Positions 44,383 through 54,186 of a stretch of DNA of 64,000 nt are shown here, in pieces. The translations under genes and the position numbers were made by a program. Below the pieces are notes generated by a model. The model saw only the letters and a program-made list of their open reading frames with translations. It did not search any database and had not been told where the DNA came from. Every line of letters starts with the position of its first letter. Position 1 is the first letter of the stretch. Source of the DNA: Gemmatimonadaceae bacterium (GTDB taxonomy: Bacteria > Gemmatimonadota > Gemmatimonadetes > Gemmatimonadales > Gemmatimonadaceae); assembly GCA_036496605.1 (NCBI GenBank), contig DASXKV010000032.1, forward strand, positions 124,001-188,000. The letters run 5' to 3'.

Positions 44383-47000
44383 GGCTTTGGCGGGGTGGAC
44401 GGAGTGCCAGCCGAGCGATGATCGGCGCTGAGCAAATTGGCGAAGATACGTGCGCCACCCGGAACACCAGCCGGCAATTGCCGGAAGAGGGCCAGCGTCG
44501 TGTAGACGTACGTGCCTTTGCCCAACGGCGCAACGAGGATGGCGCCGTCGTTCGGCGGCTCGCCGGTATCGTTCATCGAGATCATCGTGCGGTAGCGCTC
44601 GTCGTGGGTGCGCGGCATGTACAAGGTGCGCTCCTGAACCCACCCGTTCCAATCCGCAGGGCCGATACGGTTCGGCGCGTTGAGGATCGGTGACGCCGGA
44701 TCGGTAACGCGTACCGCCGCGTCTTCCTCGGTGACGCGATCGCCAGGCCTAACGATCGTGATCGGATACGGCATCATCGCTGCGTTCGCCATCTCGAACT
44801 GGCCGTACTGAACGACGAGTGTGTGACCTTGCCGCGCGAAGTCGAGCAGCTTTGGATTGGCGGCAACCAGCGCGGGACTCGACTCGTACGCACGGGGCCC
44901 GACCACGACCGTCGTGAACGCCGACAGGTCGACACCGGCCAGCTTCGCCGGCTCGATGACCGTGAGCGGAATACCGAGTTGCTCGAGCATCGGCGCAACA
45001 TTGTCGCCGACGCCGGGGATGTACGCGACCCTGAGGCCGGACGCGATCTGCACGTCGACGGCGCTCATCTCGAGCGTCGCGCCGCGGAAGAGTCGCTGTG
45101 GCCGGATGTGATCGTACTCGACGAGTGTGTATCCGTCCGCGTAGCGTCGACCTTCACTCTCGGCCATTGCGGCGATCGTGTGCCTGCCCGCCGGCAGCGT
45201 CCCGCTCACGCGGAACTCCACGGTGCGAGTGGGCGAATTCCCAGGGACCGCGCGTCCGCCGGGAATCCCCCGAGGTTCCCCTTCGCCCCCGAAGTTTCCC
45301 GCGTAGTCCGGCAGGCCGATCGTTTGCGACGCTGAATCTGCCGTTAGGCCAGATGGCAACGAGAGCGAGACTCGTACAGTGCGGGGGTGACTACTTGCCG
45401 ACCGCAGCTCGACCCTAACGATGCGTTCGAATGGCTTATTGGCCGGAACGTACTGGATCGGCTGATCGACGGTCACGCTCACAGCCGGCACGATCGCAAT
45501 CGGCCGTTGGATCTCGCCCTTCACGGGATCCGCGAAACGATACACGACTGGCTGTACGACGCTGAAGAACACGCCGCCGACGTCACCCGATAGAGTCGCG
45601 GCCAGTCCATGCAGACGATCCTCCGGGTATGCGAGGATCGGCGTGCCGAAAATATCCCCGGTGCGCGGACGCACGAGCCACCAGGGCTGCGTTGGAGCAA
45701 GCGTGTTGGAGCCTAACGTGTCGACCAACTGCGCGCTCGTGAGCGGCGCGACGGAACGGGCGTCGCGCACCGACAGCGCGCGTCCGTCGAACGACACCCC
45801 GACATTCACCGGCAACGTGCGAGTCCTATTGAATACGTTCGTCGCGAGGCGCACCGGCTCCTCGACGGCCCACGTCTCATGATCCGCGACTGCCTCGATG
45901 CCGATGCCCGACGCCAGCACAATCGCCCGCTCCACGCGACGAATGAGCTCGGCCAGCACTGCTTCGACGTCCGGATTCCGCGCGTTCGCGGCCGCTTTCG
46001 CCAGCCTTCTAACGCGTCCGAGTGGCTCCAGCAGCTTCTCCGGTACGAGCGGATCGAACGCACGAGCCGCTGCCGCAATCGCAGTGGGCATGGAATCGAT
46101 CGCGCCGCGCGAGCCCTTCGTTTCGTGCTCGACGCGAGCCCACGTCGTATCGATGCCATCGAAGAGCGACGCCTCCGTCATTCCCGGCGTGACCTGGCTG
46201 ACGCGCGATGCCTCCAGCCGTACGCCGTCCATGATCACGCCCTTTCGATGCAACGTCCCGAACGCCTGCGACTTGTGCTGCGAGCGGCTTTCCGCCGCCA
46301 TCTCGGCGTACGACTCCCCGCGCAATGGCGAGTATTCGCCGACGTCGAAACGATATGTCGATTCGCCACCGAAGCGCGACGAGCGATAGAACTTGAGCGG
46401 CGTCCACGGCGCGCGCCCATGCGTCGCGCTTCTCGGCATACGCACGCTATCTCCCGCAAGATCGAACGCCTCTCGCGCCAACAGGCCGGACACTTGGTGA
46501 TGTCCGTGGCCGTCACGTGGCGTACCGCTGAACACCGCGACGATGACGTGTGGCCGGAAGTCGCGCACGACGCTCACCACGTCGCGGAGAATCGAGTCCT
46601 TGGGCCAGTGCTTGTAGGTCTCTTCGGCGCTTTTCGAGAACCCGAAATCGTACGCACGCGTGAAGTATTGGTGGCCGCCATCGATTCGCCGCGCGGCAAG
46701 GAGTTCCTCGGTGCGAATGGCGCCGAGTGCCTCACCGAGCTCATTGCCAATAAGATTCTGTCCGCCGTCGCCGCGGGTCAGCGAGAGATACGCCGTTTCA
46801 ACCTGCCGGCCCCGCGCGAGCCATGTGATGAGTTGTGTGTCCTCGTCGTCGGGATGCGCACCGATGACGAGGACGCGCGTGTTCACACCGAGCCCGTGAA
46901 TGAGCTCACCGAGATCGGCAACGCTCCCTTGCTGAGCGAAGCTGCGAGAGGAAATAAGAGCAACGGCGGCAAGCGCCGCGATGAATCTGCCTCGAATCAT
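44379..47000 (-). CDS. Secreted PIG-L (LmbE) family deacetylase, large multidomain form
   Basis: An 873-residue protein with a signal peptide (AALAAVALISSRSFAQQ). Residues from about 30 form a PIG-L/LmbE domain: VLVIGAHPDDEDTQL holds the AHPDDE zinc motif, and GTPRDGHGHHQVSG the second HxxH-type part. These zinc enzymes remove acetyl groups from N-acetylglucosamine-like sugars. The last 600 residues contain an NEW3-like beta domain and a region ending in a glutamine amidotransferase-like fold (TTVVVGPRAYESSPALV), unassigned. It starts an operon with the ABC importer, joined by GTGA. Confidence 0.87.
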   Translation of the reverse strand: MIRGRFIAALAAVALISSRSFAQQGSVADLGELIHGLGVNTRVLVIGAHPDDEDTQLITWLARGRQVETAYLSLTRGDGGQNLIGNELGEALGAIRTEELLAARRIDGGHQYFTRAYDFGFSKSAEETYKHWPKDSILRDVVSVVRDFRPHVIVAVFSGTPRDGHGHHQVSGLLAREAFDLAGDSVRMPRSATHGRAPWTPLKFYRSSRFGGESTYRFDVGEYSPLRGESYAEMAAESRSQHKSQAFGTLHRKGVIMDGVRLEASRVSQVTPGMTEASLFDGIDTTWARVEHETKGSRGAIDSMPTAIAAAARAFDPLVPEKLLEPLGRVRRLAKAAANARNPDVEAVLAELIRRVERAIVLASGIGIEAVADHETWAVEEPVRLATNVFNRTRTLPVNVGVSFDGRALSVRDARSVAPLTSAQLVDTLGSNTLAPTQPWWLVRPRTGDIFGTPILAYPEDRLHGLAATLSGDVGGVFFSVVQPVVYRFADPVKGEIQRPIAIVPAVSVTVDQPIQYVPANKPFERIVRVELRSASSHPRTVRVSLSLPSGLTADSASQTIGLPDYAGNFGGEGEPRGIPGGRAVPGNSPTRTVEFRVSGTLPAGRHTIAAMAESEGRRYADGYTLVEYDHIRPQRLFRGATLEMSAVDVQIASGLRVAYIPGVGDNVAPMLEQLGIPLTVIEPAKLAGVDLSAFTTVVVGPRAYESSPALVAANPKLLDFARQGHTLVVQYGQFEMANAAMMPYPITIVRPGDRVTEEDAAVRVTDPASPILNAPNRIGPADWNGWVQERTLYMPRTHDERYRTMISMNDTGEPPNDGAILVAPLGKGTYVYTTLALFRQLPAGVPGGARIFANLLSADHRSAGTPSTPPKP

Positions 47001-47084
47001 GCGTCGAAAAGTATGAGCGTGCGCCAGAGATCACAGGCATGGCAGGAATGGGAAATGTCAGGGCTTGCGATCGGTGTTGGTGCT

Positions 47085-47183
47085 GGTTGGTCGTCGTTGG
47101 TGGAAAAGGAAGGCCGGCGAGCTTCGCTCGCCGGCGCCCAATCACTAACCCAAGAACCAACCACCAATAGCCCCGCACCAACC
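47085..47183. repeat. Intergenic palindromic element with GC hairpin
   Basis: The hairpin GCCGGCGAGC (47113-47122), TTC, GCTCGCCGGC (47126-47135) is perfect over ten bases. It is flanked by GGTTGGT (47085-47091) and by two ACCAACC copies (47156-47162, 47177-47183). The layout matches the element at 35233-35325, though the stem sequence differs. It lies after sucA and before the PIG-L gene, both on the minus strand, so it may end the sucA transcript; no T tract follows. Confidence 0.65.
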
Positions 47184-47189
47184 ACCAGA

Positions 47190-49952
47190 TCACCTAGCAG
47201 CACCGGCCTTTCGTCGTCCCGACGGCGCGGGTACGGTGAGCACGTCACTCACGATGCGCGACTGTTCCTGCACGTGAGAATTGTGGTATCCCTCTGCCGG
47301 AGCTGCCCGTTCGGGACGCCCGATGTAGCGCAAGGGAAGCACGGTGCCGATGTCGGCGCGCAACCGCGGCGACACGTAGGTCCACGCTCCCATATTCTTC
47401 GGTTCTTCCTGCGCCCAGACGACCTCCTCGACGTTCGGGTACTGATCGACGATTCGCGCCACGTTCTGCGGCCACGGATATAGTTCCTCGATGCGAACGA
47501 TTGCGAGCCCCGCCGGACGCTCCTTCTCGATCAGGTCGTAGTAGATCTTGCCGGTGCAGAGGACGAGGCGACGAACCTCATCGCGCCGGCGGCTTGCGGT
47601 TGCATCGTCGATGAGCGGACGGAAGCTCCCCGTCGCCAACTCCTCGAGCTTCGACGCCGCCGCGGGAAGACGCAGCAGCGATTTCGGCTGCATGAGGATC
47701 AGCGGCCTTTTGCTCGGCCGCACCGCCTGGCGCCGCAGTATATGGAAGTACTGCGCCGGGCTCGACGGGTAGGCCACCATGAGATTGTTCTCGGCGCAGA
47801 GCTGCAGGTAGCGCTCGAGGCGTGCGCTCGAGTGCTCCGGCCCCTGTCCCTCATAGCCATGTGGCAGTAGAAGGACGAGCCCCGAGTCCTGTTCCCATTT
47901 CGCGCGATCCGCGGCGAGGAATTGATCGACGATGGGCTGCGCGACGTTCGCAAAGTCGCCGAACTGCGCCTCCCAGAGCACCAGGTCGTTAGGCGCGGCC
48001 GTGCTGAAGCCATACTCGAAGGCCATCACCGCCGTCTCCGAGAGCGGGCTGTTATAGATCTCGAACGTTCCACGTGCTTGTGGGAGCTTGGCGAGGGGAG
48101 TGTAGCGCTCGCCCGTGTTCGCGTCGTGCAGGACCGCCTGACGATGCGAGAACGTTCCGCGCTCAGTGTCCTGACCCGTGAGCCGCACGTTGAATCCATC
48201 CGCGAGGAGCGACGCGAACGCGAGTGCTTCGGCGTGCCCCCAGTCGATGCCGCCGTTGTGAATGGCGTCGCGACGACGAGGCAGCGTACGCTGCAGCGTC
48301 GGGTGAAGCTTGAACGTCGACGGCCAGATGAGCAGTTGCTCATTGAGCGCGACCAGCTGCTCGGACCGCACCGCCGTTTCGCGCACCTCGGTCGACTTGG
48401 GCTCTTCGGCCCGGGCGATCGGATACTCGTCCGTATCGGCGTTCTTCGTTTCGGCGAAGATCCGCTCGAGCTGATCGGCGACGTCGCGGTCCATCGCCTG
48501 CACGTCGTCCTCGGTCAGGACGCGCTCGCGTACGAGGCGCGCGCCCCAGACCTGCCGCGGCGACGGATGCGTCTTGATCAGTTCATAGAGCTTCGGCTGT
48601 GTGAAGCTTGGCTGATCGGCTTCGTTATGCCCGTGCCGTCGGTAGCCGACAACGTCGATGAGAAAGTCCTTATGGAAGCGCTGCCGGTACGCGATCCCGA
48701 GCCGAACGGCGTGAAGACACGCCTCGGCGTCATCCGCGTTGACATGCACCACAGGAATCTCGAACCCCTTCGCGAGATCGCTGGCGTAGTACGTGGACCG
48801 GCTCTCGTGCGGATCGGTCGTGAAACCGACCTGATTGTTCGCGATGATGTGCAGCGTTCCGCCGACTCGATAGCCCTCCAGCATCGCCAGGTTTAGTGTT
48901 TCAGCAACGACGCCTTCCCCTGGGAAGGCCGCGTCGCCGTGGACGAGAATCGGCAGCACTCGCGATTCATCGCGCTGGCCGGGAGCTCCGCCCTCGATAC
49001 GTTGCTTGGCGCGCGCCGAACCCTGTAGCACCGGGTTGACGAATTCGAGGTGACTCGGATTCGGAGCGAGCTCCAGCTCCACCGTTCCAACATCTTCGAT
49101 GTGGCGCTCGCTGCGGTAACCCAGATGGTACTTCACGTCGCCACTGCCACTGGCCGAGTTCGTATCACCGTGATGGCCAAGGAACTCCTCGAACAGCGAC
49201 TGCACCGGCTTGTTGAGAATGTGCGTCAACACATTGAGCCGGCCGCGGTGCGCCATGCCGACAACCACCGAACGCGCGCCGACGAGCGCACCGCGCTCGA
49301 TGGCCTCGTCGATCATCGGCACGAGCGCGTCAACGCCTTCGATCGAGAACCGTTTCACGTTCACGAACGCGAGGCCGAGGAACCGCTCGAAGCCGTCGAC
49401 TTCGGTGAGCCGCTGCAGCACGTGGCGCTTTTCGTCCGGGGTCAACGGCGCCGTCACTTGTCGCTCCTCGATCGCGCGCCGGAACCAGTCACGCTCCGCT
49501 TCCTCCTCGAGGTGATCGAACTCGAAGCCGATCGTGCCGCAGTAGAGTTCGCGCATATGCTGCACGACGTCGGCTGCCGTGCCCGTGAGCTGTGTACTCG
49601 TGTGCGCGTCGGCGAGCGCCGTCGCCGGAATCTCGCCAAGGTCCGATTCGGTTATTCCATGAAACTCAGGCTTGAGCTCGGCCGCACCGAGTGGTGGAGC
49701 GCCGAGCGGATCGAGCTGAACGGCAAGGTGACCGTAGCGCTGAATGGCGCCGAGCAATGCGGCGGCGCCGGCGACCTTACGAAGGAGCGACTCGTCTACT
49801 CCGCTCGGCCCGCTGGTGCCGGCGAGCGACTCGGCAAAACGAAAGAACTGTCGCCACGATTCTTCGACCGAAGCCGGATCGCGGCGATATGCATCGTACA
49901 TCTCGGCGACGTAGCCGTCGTTGAAGACACTGCTAATCGGTAAGGAGCTCAT
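47190..49952 (-). CDS. sucA: 2-oxoglutarate dehydrogenase E1 component
   Basis: A 920-residue thiamine-diphosphate enzyme. The N-terminal E1o segment has NDGYVAEMYDAYRRDPASVE, followed by FLGLAFVNVKRFSIEGVDAL, VVGMAHRGRLNVLTHILNK, FLGHHGDTNSASGSGDVKYH and, at the C-terminal side, EYGFSTAAPNDLVLWEAQFG and MLLPHGYEGQGPEHSSARLE-type residues, all typical of SucA. It decarboxylates 2-oxoglutarate and passes the succinyl group to E2. E2 (sucB) and E3 are not in the window on either side. ATG 49952 fits the family start; the frame extends into the kinase gene upstream, which is rejected. Confidence 0.96.
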   Translation of the reverse strand: MSSLPISSVFNDGYVAEMYDAYRRDPASVEESWRQFFRFAESLAGTSGPSGVDESLLRKVAGAAALLGAIQRYGHLAVQLDPLGAPPLGAAELKPEFHGITESDLGEIPATALADAHTSTQLTGTAADVVQHMRELYCGTIGFEFDHLEEEAERDWFRRAIEERQVTAPLTPDEKRHVLQRLTEVDGFERFLGLAFVNVKRFSIEGVDALVPMIDEAIERGALVGARSVVVGMAHRGRLNVLTHILNKPVQSLFEEFLGHHGDTNSASGSGDVKYHLGYRSERHIEDVGTVELELAPNPSHLEFVNPVLQGSARAKQRIEGGAPGQRDESRVLPILVHGDAAFPGEGVVAETLNLAMLEGYRVGGTLHIIANNQVGFTTDPHESRSTYYASDLAKGFEIPVVHVNADDAEACLHAVRLGIAYRQRFHKDFLIDVVGYRRHGHNEADQPSFTQPKLYELIKTHPSPRQVWGARLVRERVLTEDDVQAMDRDVADQLERIFAETKNADTDEYPIARAEEPKSTEVRETAVRSEQLVALNEQLLIWPSTFKLHPTLQRTLPRRRDAIHNGGIDWGHAEALAFASLLADGFNVRLTGQDTERGTFSHRQAVLHDANTGERYTPLAKLPQARGTFEIYNSPLSETAVMAFEYGFSTAAPNDLVLWEAQFGDFANVAQPIVDQFLAADRAKWEQDSGLVLLLPHGYEGQGPEHSSARLERYLQLCAENNLMVAYPSSPAQYFHILRRQAVRPSKRPLILMQPKSLLRLPAAASKLEELATGSFRPLIDDATASRRRDEVRRLVLCTGKIYYDLIEKERPAGLAIVRIEELYPWPQNVARIVDQYPNVEEVVWAQEEPKNMGAWTYVSPRLRADIGTVLPLRYIGRPERAAPAEGYHNSHVQEQSRIVSDVLTVPAPSGRRKAGAAR

Positions 49953-50049
49953 GATCAGAAGCGATTGGGCTTTCCAAATGTACTCGCAATCCAAATCCCG
50001 CAGTTCCGCGAGAGGATCAGGAGCGAGCGCGCAGCGCGAGCGACGGCCG

Positions 50050-51792
50050 TTAGTCTGCCGGAAGCGCGAGCGTAAAGGTCGAGCCAGCGCCAAGCTCGGA
50101 CTCGACGTCAATGCGTCCGCCCAGCAACTGGGCGAGTCGCTGTGAGATGTAGAGACCAAGCCCAGTCCCACCATGCCGGCGAGTGAGGCCGGCATCGACC
50201 TGCGAGAACGGACGGAAGAGTCGACGCGCATCCTCGGGCGAGATCCCCGATCCCGTGTCCCTCACGGCGATGCGCACCTCGCGCCGCTCGTCACCCTCGG
50301 CCTCGCCTGACGAGTGGATTTCGCTCAACACGATGCGAACCTCGCCGTCGTCGGTGAATTTCACCGCATTCCCCGCGAGATTGACGATGATCTGGCGCAC
50401 CTTGTCGACGTCACTCGTGAGGCGAACGGGGTCGGCGGGAAAATCGCAGGCCAGGCGCAGGAGCTTTTGTCGCGCGAGCGGCTCGACGATCGCGGCGGCC
50501 GCGCGGACCAGATCCTCAGCCAGAAACTCAGTTGGCCTGACGACTTCACCTCCCGCTTCGATGCTCGAGAATGCGAGCACCTCCTCGATCATCACGGTCA
50601 AGTGATGTGTCACCGAGCGCATGCGCTCGAGGACGTCGGTCTGTGACTCGGTGAGCGGACCCATGACTTCATCCGCCAGGAGTTCCTCGTATCCGGTGAG
50701 GGCGGTGAGCGGCGTCCGCAGCTCGTGCGAGATCGTCGCGAGGAAGCGTCCCTTGGCGCGATCCGCGGCGCGTGATTGCTCGAGCAGCTCCGCCTTCCAC
50801 ATCGCGAGCGCCGCATGGTCCGCGATGACGCGCAATCGCTGCGCTTCGGTTGGCAAAAATGCCGCCGCACGATCGCCGCGGACGACAGTGAGAATGCCTA
50901 ACAAGCGCTCGTGCGCGATCAGCGGAGCGGCGAGCATCGGCCCGATACGAAGCTCCGGTACGATGCGCGCCAACGGACGTTGCGACGCCGTGAAGTTCTC
51001 GACGGAAACTACGCCGCCACTCTCGAGCGCTTCCTTGGCGACCGACCCGTCGAGGGAAAAGCGACGCTTGAGACCCAGCGTCATCGCGCCCGCGGCCGAC
51101 ACGACCTCGCCTTCACTCCCAGCGCCACGGAGTACGGCCGCTCCGGTCGCGTCGCACTGTTCCGCAGCTGCGGAACACAACAGATCGAGTAGTTCGCTGG
51201 TGTCCGCGATCGCGGCCATCTGCCGAGCGAGACGACGAAGGGCCGCGTTCTCCGCGCTCCGCTCGGCGGCATCCTCTCTACTACCCGCCGGAACTGCTTC
51301 CGTCACCTCGATGATGAGTCGCTCATCAACGCTGCATACGGCGCGAACGCCGTAGCGTTCAATGCCATTCGTGTATGAGAGTTCGAGGTCGAAATGGCGA
51401 GTGGTCCCGTCCGCGCGCGCGGCGCGGAGCATCTGAGCCGCGTACTCTTCCTCAAAAAACGGAAACGCGGCGAAAAGATCTCGCCGCGTACATTCGGCGG
51501 CGGCACGACCGAAGATCCGCTCCCACTGCCGATTCAACATGAGGATGCGCCAATCCGCGCCGACGACGGCGATGGCGCTCCCGAGGGCGTCGAGCACAGC
51601 GGCGGCGTCGACCCGAACATCGCGCTGCGGAATTGAGTCCGCGAGCGGCGGCAGCGTCTTCGACGTCGTATCCGTCTCGCGAACCCGAGAGCGATCTCCA
51701 GGCTCGGCGGACTGAGCGCCGTCATCAATCGGCCGCACCCTCGCAGCCGACAGGCGGGACGCTTCCGTAACGTCCCGATCGTCGCGATTCAC
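50050..51792 (-). CDS. PAS/GAF sensor histidine kinase
   Basis: A 580-residue cytosolic kinase: N-terminal PAS (ALGSAIAVVGADWRILMLN), a GAF domain of about 150 residues (LLDLLCSAAAEQCDATGAAV, IGPMLAAPLIAHERLLGIL), then HisKA with acceptor in [19 protein letters not shown] and HATPase_c (NLAGNAVKFTDDG, DTGSGISPEDA, GGTGLGLYIS). No transmembrane segment. It starts at GTG 51792, 17 bases after the small receiver gene's stop, so those two are likely co-transcribed. Confidence 0.92.
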   Translation of the reverse strand: MNRDDRDVTEASRLSAARVRPIDDGAQSAEPGDRSRVRETDTTSKTLPPLADSIPQRDVRVDAAAVLDALGSAIAVVGADWRILMLNRQWERIFGRAAAECTRRDLFAAFPFFEEEYAAQMLRAARADGTTRHFDLELSYTNGIERYGVRAVCSVDERLIIEVTEAVPAGSREDAAERSAENAALRRLARQMAAIADTSELLDLLCSAAAEQCDATGAAVLRGAGSEGEVVSAAGAMTLGLKRRFSLDGSVAKEALESGGVVSVENFTASQRPLARIVPELRIGPMLAAPLIAHERLLGILTVVRGDRAAAFLPTEAQRLRVIADHAALAMWKAELLEQSRAADRAKGRFLATISHELRTPLTALTGYEELLADEVMGPLTESQTDVLERMRSVTHHLTVMIEEVLAFSSIEAGGEVVRPTEFLAEDLVRAAAAIVEPLARQKLLRLACDFPADPVRLTSDVDKVRQIIVNLAGNAVKFTDDGEVRIVLSEIHSSGEAEGDERREVRIAVRDTGSGISPEDARRLFRPFSQVDAGLTRRHGGTGLGLYISQRLAQLLGGRIDVESELGAGSTFTLALPAD

Positions 51793-51809
51793 GTCTACGT
51801 CCTACGAGG

Positions 51810-52235
51810 TCACGAGGGAATTCGTGCGGCGCGAAGCGCCGGCCAAGGCAACGAAGCGGGCGCCGTTACCGCAGCGCGACGCCATGAGGCCGCCGCGCCG
51901 AGCATCTGCAACGCTTGTTCGGCTTCCAGCGTCGGCAGGTAGAGAAAGCCCGCGATGCCGTTCACGTCCAGCAAATGCACTTCCGCAGGCCGCCGTGTCA
52001 AGCTTACCGCGATCACCGGAAGGCGTGAGAGGAGTGGGTCGCGTTCCCAACCATCCAATGGAATCGTCGCGAGCAGGTCGTAATCACAGACTACCGCATC
52101 CGGCTGGTACGCAGCGGCCGCTTCCATTGCATCTTGGAGCCCGACGCCAGCGTGCGTGTTCACGCCCAGCGCAGTGAAGAAACGGCAGAGGTGATCACTG
52201 AGATACGGATGTCGCCCGACGCAGAGCACACGCAT
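51810..52235 (-). CDS. Degenerate receiver-like protein
   Basis: A 141-residue protein with the alternating beta/alpha layout of a receiver. A candidate phosphoacceptor Asp is in AVVCDYDLLA, and a late PVIAVSL strand matches beta-4. The acidic pair that normally binds Mg2+ after beta-1 is absent: the start reads MRVLCVGRHPYLSD. The conserved lysine is not evident. It may be a phosphorylation-independent scaffold, or bind another signal. It is followed closely by the PAS/GAF kinase on the same strand. Confidence 0.7.
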   Translation of the reverse strand: MRVLCVGRHPYLSDHLCRFFTALGVNTHAGVGLQDAMEAAAAYQPDAVVCDYDLLATIPLDGWERDPLLSRLPVIAVSLTRRPAEVHLLDVNGIAGFLYLPTLEAEQALQMLGAAASWRRAAVTAPASLPWPALRAARIPS

Positions 52236-52329
52236 AGTTGGTCAATATACCGATGACCGACTCGTTTGTTCAGTTGATGTGCGGGTCTCGGCGGCGTGAT
52301 GTGTATCACCCGAAGTGAATTGTTCTGAC

Positions 52330-54186
52330 TCAGCTTGCGATGCGACTCGCGGTATGCGGCTCGGGCGCATTCATCTCTCCTGTATCATCGCGAGACACAG
52401 GTCGCCCGACGCGATCGTCTGCGGGAGTCGGTGTCATGTCCTGGTCGGGCATGCGCGCCGTGGTCGCTCGCTCCGCGGTTGCGGGGAGCGAAAGACGAAA
52501 CGTGCTGCCGCGTCCCAGCTCTGAATGTAATGTCAAGGAGCCGCGCAGGAGCTCCGCCAGCCGACGTGAGATCGGTAATCCCAGCCCCGTGCCCTCGGTG
52601 AGCTGCGTTTTACCGAGCTGCACGAATTCCTGGAAGATGCGCTCCTGATCGTCGGGCGCTATTCCCTCGCCTTCGTCGATCACCTCGATGACGATGCCAT
52701 TGTCATCGCGACGCGTGAGCGCAACGCGAATCGGCTTTCCACGGCCGAACTTGATTGCATTCGACAGCAAGTTGAGCAGAATTTGACGAACGCGACGCGG
52801 ATCAGACACGACGCGAATCGAATCGCCGGTGTGCTCGATGCGAAGCGTTGAGCCGTACTGGTCGGCGAGGGGACGGACCGTGACGAACAGATCTTCGATG
52901 ATCGAGGGGAAGCTCACGGGCTGTAATCGGAGATCGATCTTTCCCGCTTCGATCTTGGAGAGATCGAGGACATCGTTCACGAGCTCGAGCAGATGCTTTG
53001 CGGCCTTGTGGGTGCGCTCGATGCCTTCGCGCTGCTTCTCGTTCAGGGGACCATAGATGTTCTCGAGCAGCAACGTGCTATAGCCGAGCACGGCATTGAT
53101 CGGCGTGCGCAGTTCATGACTCATCGATGCATAGAAGCGACTGCGTGCCGTCATCGCCCGTTCGAGATCCTGCTGGCGCTCGTTCAGCTCGTCGTTGAGT
53201 GCTTTGAGCTCGCTCATCGTACTCGCGAGCGAGACGGCCTGCTGCTTGAGCATTTCCTCATGACGAACGCGCTCTGAGACGTCACGTAAGATGAGCGTGT
53301 ACGTCCGGTCTTCCCGGGACTTGAGCAGCGAGACGGATGCCTCGATCGGGAACGACTCTCCCGACGGGCGCTGTGCCGTGAGCTCGAGCGTGCTCGTCGC
53401 CGGGTCCGGCCGCTTCGGGTCGTTCCCGTCGCGGTCCTCAGCAAAGAGCTCGAGCTCCCGAACCGATTGCGCTTCGGCCGCGAAGAAGCGCGTGATCGGT
53501 GTGCCGACCGCTTCCGCGCTCGTGCACCCGAACATCGCCTCCGCCGCTGAATTGAAGAGGGTAATTCTGCCAGCTTCGTCGAACAGAATGATCGCGTCGA
53601 GCGCCGAAGTCACAACTTCACGAAAGCGAGCCTGCGACTCCCAGAGCTCGCGCATGTGCCGCAACTCCATCTCGCGACGCTCACTCTCGCGCACGAGCGC
53701 TTCCTTCGCCGCGACGTTGCGCTGGCGCACGTAGAGATCGACAAAGGCCGCGACTTTCGAGCGAAGAATCTCCGGTTGGAACGGTTTGAACAGGTAATCC
53801 ACGGCGCCGACCGAGTAGCCTTCGAAGACGTACGCCTCTTCCTTGTTGATCGCCGTGAGGAAGATGATGGGGATGGACTTCGTGCGTTCGCGCGACTTGA
53901 TGATGCGCGCCGTCTCGAAGCCGTTCATTCCCGGCATCTGCACATCGAGTAGAATCAGCGCGAAGTCGCGTTCGAGCAACCGGCGGAGCGTCTCCTCACC
54001 AGACGACGCCCGCACGAGGTGCTGATGGAGCGGCTCGAGGATGGCCTCCAGGGCAAGCAGATTCTCAGCGCGGTCGTCGACGATGAGAATATCGACTTGG
54101 TCGGCCGCCGCCGCAGGCGTCGTCTCCGGTTGGCGCGCGGTGGACGGCGCGCGGTTGCCGTTAGGCGAGAGCTGCCTGCCGTTCAC
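52330..54186 (-). CDS. Receiver-PAS sensor histidine kinase
   Basis: A 618-residue protein that starts with a receiver (VDILIVDDRAENLLALEAIL, phosphoacceptor in LILLDVQMPGMNGFE, Lys in YLFKPFQPE). A coiled linker, a PAS domain (ALDAIILFDEAGRITLFN) and a long coiled coil come next, then HisKA ([20 protein letters not shown]) and HATPase_c (NLLSNAIKFGRG, DEGEGIAPDD, GTGLGLPIS). The receiver-first layout suggests input from another kinase, perhaps the CheB/CheR group. It starts at GTG 54186 in GTGA overlap with cheB. Confidence 0.93.
   Translation of the reverse strand: MNGRQLSPNGNRAPSTARQPETTPAAAADQVDILIVDDRAENLLALEAILEPLHQHLVRASSGEETLRRLLERDFALILLDVQMPGMNGFETARIIKSRERTKSIPIIFLTAINKEEAYVFEGYSVGAVDYLFKPFQPEILRSKVAAFVDLYVRQRNVAAKEALVRESERREMELRHMRELWESQARFREVVTSALDAIILFDEAGRITLFNSAAEAMFGCTSAEAVGTPITRFFAAEAQSVRELELFAEDRDGNDPKRPDPATSTLELTAQRPSGESFPIEASVSLLKSREDRTYTLILRDVSERVRHEEMLKQQAVSLASTMSELKALNDELNERQQDLERAMTARSRFYASMSHELRTPINAVLGYSTLLLENIYGPLNEKQREGIERTHKAAKHLLELVNDVLDLSKIEAGKIDLRLQPVSFPSIIEDLFVTVRPLADQYGSTLRIEHTGDSIRVVSDPRRVRQILLNLLSNAIKFGRGKPIRVALTRRDDNGIVIEVIDEGEGIAPDDQERIFQEFVQLGKTQLTEGTGLGLPISRRLAELLRGSLTLHSELGRGSTFRLSLPATAERATTARMPDQDMTPTPADDRVGRPVSRDDTGEMNAPEPHTASRIAS

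Noticed and set aside
49953-50231. N-terminal extension of sucA
   Set aside because: It lies inside the kinase gene and has no similarity to E1; ATG 49952 starts at the conserved N-terminus.
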